Source: PALSA-911 sp963839645 (GTDB lineage: Bacteria; Pseudomonadota; Alphaproteobacteria; Acetobacterales; Acetobacteraceae). From it: a stretch of DNA of 64,000 nt. The stretch spans positions 46,999 through 110,998 of the forward strand of contig CAWIVZ010000007.1 in NCBI GenBank assembly GCA_963839645.1, in the 5' to 3' direction. The position numbers and the translations under genes are program-made. Below, piece after piece: positions 27,710 to 36,490 of this stretch; within the stretch, counting starts at the first letter, position 1; each line of letters begins with the position of its first letter. The notes beneath the pieces are model-generated. The model ran no database searches and was not told the DNA's origin. It worked only from the letters and a program-made list of their open reading frames with translations.

Positions 27710-28332
27710 GCGTCACCATCGTCGACCACCCGCTGGTGCAGCACAAGCTGACCATCCTGCGCGACCGGGAGACCAGCACCGCCAAGTTCCGCCAGGTCGC
27801 GCGCGAGATCAGCCTGCTCATGGCCTACGAGGTGCTGCGCGAACTGCCCATGCAGACCGTGACGATCGAGACGCCGCTGGAGCCGATGGAGGCGCCGCAA
27901 CTGGCCGGCAAGAAGCTGTGCTTCGTGCCGGTGCTGCGCGCCGGCAACGGCATCCTGGACGGGATGCTGGACCTGGTGCCCTCCGCCCGCGTCGGCCATA
28001 TCGGCCTGTATCGCGATCCGCATACGCTGGTTCCGGTGGAGTATTATGTGAAACTACCCGACGACATCAGCGACCGGCTGGTGATCATCGTCGACCCCAT
28101 GCTCGCCACCGGCCACTCCGCCGCCGCCGCGGTCGGCCGCCTGAAACAGGCCGGCGCCACCCAGATCCGCTTTGTCTGCCTGCTGGCCGCCCCCGAAGGC
28201 ATCGCCGCGCTGACCGGCGAGCACCCGGACGTCGCAATTTTTACGGCGGCGATAGATCGTGGGCTCGACGAGCACGCCTATATCCGGCCTGGGTTGGGGG
28301 ATGCCGGCGATCGGCTTTATGGGACGAAGTAG
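27706..28332 (+). CDS. upp: Uracil phosphoribosyltransferase
   Basis: The 208-residue enzyme converts uracil and PRPP to UMP. The PRPP loop is VIIVDPMLATGHSAAAAVG near residue 127. Other features are HPLVQHKLTILRD at the N-terminus, LCFVPVLRAGNGILDGML in the middle and GLGDAGDRLYGTK at the C-terminus. The start is a GTG at 27706 that overlaps the TGA of the URC1-like gene (GTGA). The pairing suggests UMP formation feeds the uracil catabolic step. It converges on the BtpA-family gene. Confidence 0.93.
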   Translation: MSVTIVDHPLVQHKLTILRDRETSTAKFRQVAREISLLMAYEVLRELPMQTVTIETPLEPMEAPQLAGKKLCFVPVLRAGNGILDGMLDLVPSARVGHIGLYRDPHTLVPVEYYVKLPDDISDRLVIIVDPMLATGHSAAAAVGRLKQAGATQIRFVCLLAAPEGIAALTGEHPDVAIFTAAIDRGLDEHAYIRPGLGDAGDRLYGTK

Positions 28333-28344
28333 TTTCGTGTCCCG

Positions 28345-29196
28345 TCAGGGCGCCCGGCGCGCCTTGCCCACCGCCTCCATGAACACCGCCACCCGTTCCG
28401 CGTCAACGGGATTCCACCAAACCCCATCGCGCTTCAAATAACTGGCAACGATCACCCCATCCCCGTTCGCCAGAATATCCCCGACATTGTCCGGGTACAC
28501 CCGCTCCCCACCAGCACCGGCAACGAGGTCCCGGCCGCGATGGTGCGCAACTCATCCAAACTCGCGGCATCCCCGGTGCGCTGCCCGGTGGCGATCGCCA
28601 CATCGGCATCGAAGAACTCCGCATCCCGCGCCATCTCGCCGATCTCCCGGTCCGCCACGATCGCGTGCGCCCCGTGCTTCACATGCACATCGGCGAACAC
28701 CTTCACCTCCCGCGCCTGCAGCCAGGCGCGGTAGCGCATGGCCTCGCCGGCCGGCCCCTCGATGAACCCCTCATTGGCGACATACGCATTGGCCCATTGA
28801 TTGACCCGCACGAACGCCGCCCCGGAAGCCTTCGCCACCGCCAGAGCCTGGATCGCCCCGTTCGCCAGCACGTTCACCCCGACCGGGCAGCCCGAGGCCA
28901 GCCGCACCGCCCGCGTGATCACCGCCATGGCAGCCGCCGTTTCCGGGCCCAAGCCGATCAGGCTTGGCGAACGGAATATCGCCATGGTTCTCCACGATCA
29001 GCCCATCCAACCCACCCGCCCGGTACCGCCCGGCCTCGGCCACGGCAACCGCGATGATGTCCTCCATCTCCTGCCCGTCATACTCCGGCGAGCCGGGCAG
29101 GGCAGGCAGGTGGATCACGCCGATCACCACCTGAAGCCTGCCGAACAATGCCTGGATGGCGTTCGGCTTCGGACGGTAGACGGGTGCTGCCGCCAT
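28345..29196 (-). CDS. BtpA/SgcQ-family protein, two frameshifts
   Basis: The repaired protein has about 282 residues in the TIM-barrel-like BtpA family, which includes cyanobacterial BtpA (photosystem I stability) and SgcQ. Landmarks are GVIHLPALPGSPEY near residue 26, DGLIVENHGDIPF, GVNVLANGAIQALAVA, FVRVNQWANAYV and VLVGSGCTPDNV. Breaks lie near 28948 (one-base skip in GGGCCC) and 28499 (two-base skip). The start follows the stop of the GMC oxidoreductase gene by 1 bp, so the two form an operon. The enzymatic role is unknown. Confidence 0.8.
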
Positions 29197-29197
29197 C

Positions 29198-30821
29198 TCA
29201 GGCCGCCTGCAGCGCCGATTGCAGGATCAGGTCGGAGGCCTTCTCGGCGATCATGTTGGTCGCCGCATAGGTATTGCCGGAAACCATCGTCGGCATCACC
29301 GAGGCATCCGCCACCCGCAGCCCCTCGGTGCCGATCACCCGCATGGACAGCGGATCGACCACCGCCATCGGATCGGTGCCGAGCTTGCAGCTGCCGACCG
29401 GATGATACGTCGTCGAACCCGTGGCCCGCGCATGCGCCATCCAGTCCTCGTCCGTCACCACCGCGCGGCCGGGGAAGTTCTCGTGGTCGACGAAATCCGC
29501 CAGCGGGCGGGTGTGCAGCAGCTTGCGCATGTATTTCAGCGCCGCCAGCAGCGCGTCGCGGTCGATCTGGTCGGCCAGATAGTTCGGCTGGATTTCCGGC
29601 TTGGCCGTGGGATCGGCGGACAGCGCCTTCAGATGGCCCTTGCTCTCCGGGCGCAGCTGCGAACATCCCAGCGTCATGCCCGGCTTGGTGTCCAGATCGG
29701 TCGTGCCGTATTTGCCCGCGTCGTAGCTGGCCGGGGCGAAATAGAGCTGCATGTCCGGCGTTTCCAGCTCCGGCCGTGTCTTCATATACCCGCCGGCATG
29801 GCTCGGGCTGGCGGTCAGCAGCCCCTTGCGGCTGACGGCATAGCGCAGCACCTCGCCCACCAGCCGCAGCCCGTGCGAGCGTTCGTTCAAACTACCCCGT
29901 GCCCTTCACCAGCGCGGAAACCCGCGCCGCGTAATGATCGCGCAAATTCTTGCCGACGCCGGGCAGGGCATGCACCACCTGCACGCCGATACCGGCCAGC
30001 CAGGCCGGGTCCCCCACGCCGGAGATCTGCAGCAGCTGCGGCGTATTGATGCTGCCGCCGCTCAGCACCACGTCGCGCCGCGCGCGGATGGTGACCGGGG
30101 AGCCCCCATCCGGCCGGTAGGTGATCCCCACGGCGCGCCTTCCCTCGAACACGATGCGCTCGGCCAGCGCGCGCTGGATCAGATGCAGATTGGGGCGCTT
30201 CAGCGCCGGGCGCAGATACGCGTCCACCGGGCTCCAGCGGCGGCCGTTCTTCATCATCTGCTGATACAGGAACGTGCCTTCCTGGTTGCCGGAATTGTAG
30301 TCGGGCGTGCGGTGCAGCCCCAGCGCCTCGTTGGCGGCGATATACGCATCCGACAGCGGGTGCGGGTCGCGCTGGTCCTGGATGTTCAACGGCCCGCTGT
30401 TGCCGCGCACCGAGGGATCGCCGCCGCCGTTGCCGCGGGTTTCCGCGCGCTTGAAATACGGCAGCACGTCATCCCACGACCAGCCGCGGCAGCCGAGCTG
30501 CCCCCACATGTCGTAATCCGCGGCCTGTCCCCGCACATACAGATGCCCGTTGATCGAGCCCGACCCGCCCAGCACCTTGCCGCGCGGAAACACGATCCGG
30601 CGCCCATCGATATGCGGGCCGGGAGCGGTCTCATAGCCCCAGTTCAGGTTGGGATCGTAGACCGTCTTGTTGAAGCCGGCCGGGATCTTGATGAAGATGT
30701 TGTTGTCCTTGCCGCCCGCTTCCAGCACGGCCACGCTGTGCCTGCCCGATGCGCTCAGCCGGTTCGCCAGCACGCACCCGGCGGCGCCGGCGCCAACAAC
30801 GATGTAGTCGAACTCGTCCAT
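29198..30821 (-). CDS. GMC-family FAD oxidoreductase, one frameshift
   Basis: The enzyme is an FAD-dependent glucose-methanol-choline family oxidoreductase of about 540 residues after repair. The dinucleotide fold is DYIVVGAGAAGCVLANRLS at residues 5-23. GMC signature 1 is FPRGKVLGGSGSINGHLYVRG and signature 2 is VVLSGGSINTPQLLQISG. The C-terminal catalytic region is GSTTYHPVGSCKLGTDPMAVVD with the expected His. The frame breaks near 29891; one G too many in ACGGGG accounts for it. The substrate is probably an alcohol or choline-like compound. The BtpA gene follows directly. Confidence 0.88.
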
Positions 30822-30893
30822 CCCGATCCTGCCTCTGTTTGTCAGATGCGCGTCATATACCGGCAGACCCGTCCGGCTGAACAGGCAGCCCGG

Positions 30894-31613
30894 TCACGAC
30901 CGCACCCACTGCACCACCTCGGCCAGATCGGCGCGCCGGGTCCGAAAGCCGTTGGCCGGATGCGCCTCGTCGGCATACCCGAACGAGATTCCGCAAACCA
31001 CGGTGCGCGACGCCGGAATGCCGAAATGCTCGTGCAGGAACGGCGAGCACCGCGCCAGCGCCGCCTGCGCGATCGTCGCCACCCCCAGGCTCTCCGCCGC
31101 CAGCAGCACGCTGCCGACATACAGCCCGCAATCGACCGCGCCATACGGCCCGAGGTCCCGCTCGGACGTCACGATCATCACATGCGGCGCGCCGAACAGC
31201 CGGAAATTCTCCATCGCCTGCCGCGCGGAGGCCTCCCGGTCCCCATGCGGCACGCCCACGCTGTCATACAGCTGCCAGCCGCACTCCCGCCGGCGCTCCT
31301 TGTAGACCCCGAAATAGCCGGAGGGGTACGGAATGTCCGGCGCCGCCGGCTCCCCGGTATTGCCCACGTAATCCAGCAGCGCCGCCCGGAACCGCTCCGT
31401 GCCTTCGCCCTCCGTCACGATCGCCTGCCACGGCTGCGAGTTGCACCAGGAAGGCGACAATTGCGCCAGCGTCAGCATCCGCTCGATCACCGCCGCCGGC
31501 ACCGGCTCCGCCCGGAACGCCCGGCAGCTGTAGCGGCCCGCCAGCAGCCCGGCCAAAACCTCGGTCGCCGCCGCATCGCACGGTGCCGCAGCCTCGGCGT
31601 CTTGTCGTTGCAT
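30894..31613 (-). CDS. Nitroreductase-family FMN oxidoreductase
   Basis: The protein (239 residues from MQRQDAEAA at 31613) shows YSCRAFRAEPVP, SWCNSQPWQ and a late GISFGYADEAHPAN segment, all typical of FMN-dependent nitroreductases. The frame also has an ATG at 31631. It is divergent from the crotonase-family gene with about 90 bp between them. Its substrate is unknown. Confidence 0.85.
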   Translation of the reverse strand: MQRQDAEAAAPCDAAATEVLAGLLAGRYSCRAFRAEPVPAAVIERMLTLAQLSPSWCNSQPWQAIVTEGEGTERFRAALLDYVGNTGEPAAPDIPYPSGYFGVYKERRRECGWQLYDSVGVPHGDREASARQAMENFRLFGAPHVMIVTSERDLGPYGAVDCGLYVGSVLLAAESLGVATIAQAALARCSPFLHEHFGIPASRTVVCGISFGYADEAHPANGFRTRRADLAEVVQWVRS

Positions 31614-31703
31614 TCCGGATGTTCCCCTCAAACTGCCTGATCGGTTGACCCCAGCCTATCCCGCCCGCACCCTGGCGCCAAAGCCAGCGCAGGAGCCACC
31701 GGC

Positions 31704-32510
31704 ATGACCGCCCGCTACGCCAGCTACACCCGCCTGAAATTCGACCGCCCGCACCCCAAGGTCCTGCGCATCACCATGGACAACGGCCGCATGAACTCCG
31801 CCGACCACGCCATGCACGACGAACTCGGCCGCGTCTGGCGCGACGTGGAGGCCGACCCCGAAACCAACGTCGCCATCCTCACCGGCGCCGGCAAGGTGTT
31901 CTCCGCCGGCGGCGATTTCGCCATGATCGAAGACCTGATGAACGATTTCGACCGCCGCGCCCGCACCATGAAAGAGGCGCGGGACATGGTCTACAACATC
32001 ATCAACTGCTCCAAGCCGATCGTCAGCTCCATGCGCGGCGTCGCGGTCGGCGCCGGCCTGGTCTGCGGCCTGCTCGCGGACGTCTCCATCGCCACCAAGG
32101 ACTGCCGCATCGTCGACGGCCACACCCGCCTCGGCGTCGCCGCCGGCGACCACGCCGCGATCATCTGGCCCCTGCTGTGCGGCATGGCGAAGGCCAAATA
32201 CTACCTCCTCACCTGCGACCAGCTGCTCGGCGAGGAAGCCGAGCGCATCGGCCTGATTTCCCTGGTAACCAACGACGCCGACCTCGACGCCAAGGCCCTC
32301 GATGTCGCCACCAACCTGGCCGAGGGCGCGCAGACCGCGATCCGCTGGACCAAATACACCCTGAACAACTGGCTGCGTCAGGCCGGCCCGAACTTCGACA
32401 CCTCCCTGGCGCTGGAGTTCCTCGGCTTCACCGGCCCGGAACCGAGGGAGGGTCTCGCCTCCCACAAGGAAAAGCGCAAGCCGTCCTTCCCACCGTCCTC
32501 GCCGGTCTGA
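31704..32510 (+). CDS. Enoyl-CoA hydratase/isomerase (crotonase) family protein
   Basis: The 268-residue protein has the oxyanion-hole segments AGKVFSAGGDFAM near residue 58 and GVAVGAGLVCGLLADVSIA near 113. The two glutamates used by classical enoyl-CoA hydratase are not in their usual places: the GGGCE position reads GAGLV, and the later PGAGG region reads VAAGDHAA with an Asp. It may therefore catalyse a different crotonase reaction such as isomerisation or hydrolysis. The neighbourhood holds further acyl-CoA genes (MaoC, CoA transferase, 2-hydroxyacyl-CoA lyase-like). Confidence 0.83.
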   Translation: MTARYASYTRLKFDRPHPKVLRITMDNGRMNSADHAMHDELGRVWRDVEADPETNVAILTGAGKVFSAGGDFAMIEDLMNDFDRRARTMKEARDMVYNIINCSKPIVSSMRGVAVGAGLVCGLLADVSIATKDCRIVDGHTRLGVAAGDHAAIIWPLLCGMAKAKYYLLTCDQLLGEEAERIGLISLVTNDADLDAKALDVATNLAEGAQTAIRWTKYTLNNWLRQAGPNFDTSLALEFLGFTGPEPREGLASHKEKRKPSFPPSSPV

Positions 32511-32568
32511 CCCATGCCGGTAGGGTCCGAAACCATGCCCGCTCCCGCTTTCGCCCTCCCGCGCGCCT

Positions 32569-33288
32569 TCAGGCCGCCCGGGCAGGCGGCGCCCGAAGTC
32601 TCGCTCCCGTCTCAGATCGCGCTTCACGTAGACCAATCCCAGAACGCGAGACCGCCCCGATCCCAGCGGCCAAGGGTTCCGGCCGTCCAACCCGCTCCCC
32701 GTCCTGGCTTGCCATGTGCCGGCCATCCTCGCCTTCCGGCGCCCGCGCCGGCGCCCGGGCCGGCGCGGTGCCGGATGGGGCAGGGTGGTCCCGCCGAGCT
32801 TCGGGTGCCGCCGCCGGCCCGTCCGTCAGTCCTTCTGACATCATGGCCGTGACGCCATGCTCAATCCAGGCGGCGCGGTTCGCCGCCGCCTCATCCGCCT
32901 CGATCGCCCGCCGCTCCGCCTGCGCCTTCAACAGCAGCCGCCACGCGCTCTTCGCCTCCCGCATCATGCTCAACGCCTGAGCCCGGCACTTGCGCGCAAT
33001 TTCCGGCTCCCGCCGCCGCTCCCCCGCCAACCGCAGGCAGTCCATCGCCCAGGCATCCGCCGCCACGAACTGCGCCGCCAGCCGTCCTTCCGCGGCATTT
33101 TCCGGCAACAACGAAGCCACCGCCGCCATCGCCGCCCGATCCCGCCGCATCTCGTCCGCCGGGTCATCGGTAAGCGGAGGCGGCAACGCGCTCCGCAGCG
33201 TCAGGATGATCTGATGAAACGCCTCCCGGGGCAGCAAGCGCGCCCAATCGGGTTGTGGGTCGGTCGGTGTATTATGTGAGGTTTCCAT
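32569..33288 (-). CDS. Hypothetical protein, possibly Acetobacteraceae-specific
   Basis: I cannot assign a function to this 239-residue protein. The first 150 residues are helical and Arg/Ala-rich (WARLLPREAFHQIILTLRSALPPP, then QALSMMREAKSAWRLLLKAQAER). The last 85 residues are Pro/Ala/Arg-rich and low complexity, and may be a non-conserved tail or the product of an unseen frame break. There is no signal peptide. The upstream gap is unusually AT-rich. Confidence 0.5.
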   Translation of the reverse strand: METSHNTPTDPQPDWARLLPREAFHQIILTLRSALPPPLTDDPADEMRRDRAAMAAVASLLPENAAEGRLAAQFVAADAWAMDCLRLAGERRREPEIARKCRAQALSMMREAKSAWRLLLKAQAERRAIEADEAAANRAAWIEHGVTAMMSEGLTDGPAAAPEARRDHPAPSGTAPARAPARAPEGEDGRHMASQDGERVGRPEPLAAGIGAVSRSGIGLREARSETGARLRAPPARAA

Positions 33289-33533
33289 CCGATCAGAATA
33301 CCGTTATTTTCGTTAACTGGCAACCATAAAGTAGCAACCATAAGTATCTGGCGAAAAAGCGTCGTGCGGTGGCTGCCCTTCGCATCCATCATCTGAACCC
33401 AGCCCCGCGCGGCAAGCTGGGGGCGGATAGGCGCAGCGCCAACCGCCGACGCAGGCTGCCACAAATAACGACCCACGTCCGTCATTGCCAAAATCCTCCT
33501 TGGGCCACCCCGCCAGCCATGCGATCCTGACCC
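33289..33533. other. AT-rich intergenic stretch upstream of the hypothetical gene
   Basis: The 245-bp gap contains a markedly AT-rich block (about 33295-33350) in an otherwise about 70% GC window, including a GCAACCATAA sequence repeated twice (about 33323-33346). It is divergent-promoter territory between the hypothetical gene and the MFS gene. I see no gene in it. Confidence 0.45.
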
Positions 33534-34766
33534 ATGCCTCCAACCACACCCCCTCTTTCCCGCCTGCGGGACATCCCCTCCGGCATCTGGGCGCTCGGCT
33601 TCGTCTCCCTGCTGATGGATGTCTCGTCCGAGATGATCCACGCCCTGCTGCCGGTCTATCTGGTCACCGTGCTCGCCACATCGATGGTTACCGTCGGCTT
33701 CATCGAGGGCATCGCCGAAGCCACCGCCTCCATCGTCAAGGTCTTCTCCGGCGCGCTGTCGGACTGGCTCGGCAAACGCAAGCTGCTGGCCGCCATCGGC
33801 TACGGCCTGGCCGCCTTCACCAAGCCGATCTTCCCGCTGGCCTCCACGGTGGGCTGGGTGGTGGCGGCGCGCTTCATCGACCGGATCGGCAAGGGCATCC
33901 GCGGCGCCCCGCGCGACGCCCTGGTGGCCGACATCGCCCCCAACCACCTGCGCGGCGCCAGCTTCGGCCTGCGCCAGTCGCTCGACACCATCGGCGGCTT
34001 TCTCGGCCCGGCGCTCGCCATCTTCCTGATGTGGCTGACACGGGATCATTTCCAGGCGGTGTTCTGGATCGCCGTCATCCCCGCCTTCCTGTCGCTCGGG
34101 CTGATCCTGTTCGCGGTGCATGAACCGGCGCGCCCGCCGGAGCTGCGCCAGGTGCGCTCGCCCTTCAGCCGCGCCGAACTCCGCCTGCTCGGCTCGTCCT
34201 ATTGGTGGGTGGTGGGCTTCGCGACCGTTTTCGCCCTGGCCCGCTTCAGCGAGGCATTCCTGATCCTCCGCGCGCAGGCGCTGGGCCTGCCGCTGGTTCT
34301 GATCCCGATGGTGCTGGTGGTGATGAACGTCGTCTACGCGCTCGCCGCCTATCCGGTGGGCGTGCTGTCGGACCGCTTCAACCGGATGACGATCCTGATG
34401 GCCGGCTTCGCGATCCTGATCGCCGCCGATGCGGTGCTGGCACTCGCCGGCGGCCTGGCCGGCGTGACCCTCGGCATCGTCCTCTGGGGCCTGCACATGG
34501 GCTTCACCCAGGGATTGCTCGCCACCCTCGTCGCCGACACCGCGCCGCCCGAACTGCGCGGCACCGCCTTTGGCATGTTCAACCTGACGGGCGGCCTGGC
34601 CGCCCTGGCCGCGAGCGTCCTGGCCGGAGAGCTATGGGACCATCTCGGCGCGCCGGCCACCTTCCTGTCGGGCGCCGGACTGACAGCCGCCGCGCTGCTC
34701 GGTCTGATGCTGGTGCGCCGGCTTGTGCCCGGCCTCGGCGGCTCGCATTCCGCCAATTCCCGCTGA
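33534..34766 (+). CDS. Major facilitator superfamily transporter
   Basis: The 410-residue protein has about 12 hydrophobic segments and the MFS loop 2-3 motif (GALSDWLGKRK near residue 65), with a repeat of it in the second half (GVLSDRFNRMT near 279). RIGKGIRGAPRDALVAD near 120 is seen in a branch of MFS proteins often annotated as multidrug or fosmidomycin-type exporters. The substrate is unknown. The 3' end converges with the MaoC gene after 8 bp. Confidence 0.85.
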   Translation: MPPTTPPLSRLRDIPSGIWALGFVSLLMDVSSEMIHALLPVYLVTVLATSMVTVGFIEGIAEATASIVKVFSGALSDWLGKRKLLAAIGYGLAAFTKPIFPLASTVGWVVAARFIDRIGKGIRGAPRDALVADIAPNHLRGASFGLRQSLDTIGGFLGPALAIFLMWLTRDHFQAVFWIAVIPAFLSLGLILFAVHEPARPPELRQVRSPFSRAELRLLGSSYWWVVGFATVFALARFSEAFLILRAQALGLPLVLIPMVLVVMNVVYALAAYPVGVLSDRFNRMTILMAGFAILIAADAVLALAGGLAGVTLGIVLWGLHMGFTQGLLATLVADTAPPELRGTAFGMFNLTGGLAALAASVLAGELWDHLGAPATFLSGAGLTAAALLGLMLVRRLVPGLGGSHSANSR

Positions 34767-34774
34767 TCCGCGGT

Positions 34775-35260
34775 TTATCCCCCGCTTCGCGCCTTCACCA
34801 TCCGCAACGGATTATACGTGATCGCCACCTTGCCGTCCTGCTTCACCACCCGGTTGAACGTCCGCACCAGCCCCCGGTTCGGCCGGCTCTTGCTGGCCCG
34901 GCTTTCCACCACCTCGCATTCCACATGGATGGTGTCGTTCACGAAACACGGGTTCTCCACGTTCAGTTCCATGTGCAGGAACGCGAACCCGGTGTGCTGC
35001 ATGGTGGCGTGCACCAGCAATCCCTCGGCGAAGGAATAGACCATCGCCCCCGGCACCACCCGCTGCTTGATATCGCTTTCCGCCGCCAGGAACTCGATGT
35101 TGGAGAACAGCACCTCCGTCATCCCGGTCACGCCGATGAAGTTCACCAGGTCCGCCTCGGTCAGCGTGCGCCCGATGGTGCGGAACTTCCGCCCCACCGG
35201 CAGATCCTCGAAATAACACCCGAGCCCCAGAACCTCGTAGCCGTCGATCACCTTGCTCAT
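34775..35260 (-). CDS. MaoC-like (R)-hydratase family protein
   Basis: The 161-residue protein has a hotdog-fold MaoC-type sequence: YFEDLPVGRKFRTIGRTLTEADLVNF at the N-terminus, VVPGAMVYSFAEGLL in the middle and NDTIHVECEVVESRASKS later. The (R)-specific hydratase motif (Asp, then His) is only partly matched. The start at 35260 overlaps the stop of the enolase-superfamily gene as ATGA. The two may act on the same compound, but MaoC proteins usually use CoA thioesters and the enolase-superfamily enzyme a free acid. Confidence 0.82.
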   Translation of the reverse strand: MSKVIDGYEVLGLGCYFEDLPVGRKFRTIGRTLTEADLVNFIGVTGMTEVLFSNIEFLAAESDIKQRVVPGAMVYSFAEGLLVHATMQHTGFAFLHMELNVENPCFVNDTIHVECEVVESRASKSRPNRGLVRTFNRVVKQDGKVAITYNPLRMVKARSGG

Positions 35261-36351
35261 GCCCGGAACGACTTCACGGCCGCCTCGTCGAACTTCAGGC
35301 CAAAGCCCGGCGTCTGCGGCAGCACCAACTCCCCCTTCACGATCGGCGGCGTTTCCTCGAACAGTTTCAGCATCCACGGCATGTATTCCACCGTCAGCCC
35401 GTTCGGGATCGCGGCGATCAGGTGCAGATGGAATTCCGGGATCACGTGGCTGACCACCGGCAGGTTGAACGCCTCCGCCATCCCCGCCACCTTCATCCAT
35501 TGCGTGATGCCGCCGACGCGCACCAGGTCGATCATCACGATATCCACCGACCGCGCCTCGATCATGTGCCGGAACGGCACGATGCCCCAGACATACTCGC
35601 CCCCGGCGATCGGCGTGGACAGCGCCGCGTTCACCCGCGCCAGCCCCTGGTAATCATCGCAGGCGGTCACGTCCTCCAGCCAGAACAGCCCCACATCCTC
35701 CGCCCGCTTGCCGATGTCGATCGCCTGCTCCGGCCGCCAGCGCTGGTTGATGTCGCACATCAGCTTGATGTCCGGCCCGATGGCATCGCGCACCACCCGC
35801 ACCCGCCGCACTTCCTCGGCCGGGGAAGGATTGCCGGGCAGGGCCATCTGCGTCTTCATCTCCAAAAAACCCTTGTCCAGCAGCCGCCGCGCCGCGGTCG
35901 CCGCCTGCGCGTCGGTCAGCCCCCGGCGCAGCGATCCGCTGGCATAGGTCGGCACCCGGTCCCGCATGCCGCCCAGCAGCTTCCACAGCGGCTGCTCCAA
36001 TGCCTTGCCCTTGATGTCCCACAAAGCCAGGTCGATCGCCGACAGCGCCAGCAGGAAGATCCCCGCCGGCCCGCAATTATCCCCGGCCGCCATCCGCAAC
36101 TTCCGCACGATCGCCTCGATCCGCAGCGGATCGTCACCAACGATCAGCGCGCCCAACTCATCCACCGCGGTCCTTAGCGTGCCGGTCATCGGCCCGCCAT
36201 AGAACGTCAACCCGATCCCCTCGATCCCCGCATCGGTCTGGATCCGCAGGGTAACGACAGGCCGGAACCGCCCTGCCTCCTCCGGCATGTCCGCCAACGG
36301 ATCGTCTTCGGGAATGCGCAGGATGTCGGTGAGGATTTTTGTGATTTTCAT
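35257..36351 (-). CDS. Mandelate racemase / muconate lactonizing enzyme (enolase) superfamily protein
   Basis: The 364-residue enzyme starts MKITKILTD at 36351. Metal ligands follow the superfamily order: Asp in LMCDINQRW near residue 200, Glu in WLEDVTACDD and Glu in GGEYVWG. A catalytic His is likely in VVSHVIPEFHLHL. The Lys of EMKTQM before the first ligand fits the mandelate racemase subgroup. Probable activity is dehydration or epimerisation of a sugar acid or hydroxy acid. It is divergent from the CoA transferase gene with a 139-bp gap and coupled to the MaoC gene. Confidence 0.86.
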   Translation of the reverse strand: MKITKILTDILRIPEDDPLADMPEEAGRFRPVVTLRIQTDAGIEGIGLTFYGGPMTGTLRTAVDELGALIVGDDPLRIEAIVRKLRMAAGDNCGPAGIFLLALSAIDLALWDIKGKALEQPLWKLLGGMRDRVPTYASGSLRRGLTDAQAATAARRLLDKGFLEMKTQMALPGNPSPAEEVRRVRVVRDAIGPDIKLMCDINQRWRPEQAIDIGKRAEDVGLFWLEDVTACDDYQGLARVNAALSTPIAGGEYVWGIVPFRHMIEARSVDIVMIDLVRVGGITQWMKVAGMAEAFNLPVVSHVIPEFHLHLIAAIPNGLTVEYMPWMLKLFEETPPIVKGELVLPQTPGFGLKFDEAAVKSFRA

Positions 36352-36490
36352 GGCGACGCTCCCGGAGTTGCAGGCAGCCTTCAGCCTATCGCCGGGAATG
36401 TGGGGTTGCCAAGGCAAGGGCAGGGGAGGAACATCCCTCGATAAGCACGGCTTTCAGGCCGGCAACAAAAAGCACGGAGGAGCCGAGCCT

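Noticed and set aside
26407..28332. A 641-residue GTP cyclohydrolase II-uracil phosphoribosyltransferase fusion
   Set aside because: The linker is non-family sequence; a one-base skip near 27652 gives the normal URC1-like C-terminus with a TGA overlapping a GTG start of upp.
33370..33392. A second copy of the 39422-39446 palindrome
   Set aside because: It shares only the short string GCCCTTCGCATCC; the left arm does not pair, so no hairpin forms.
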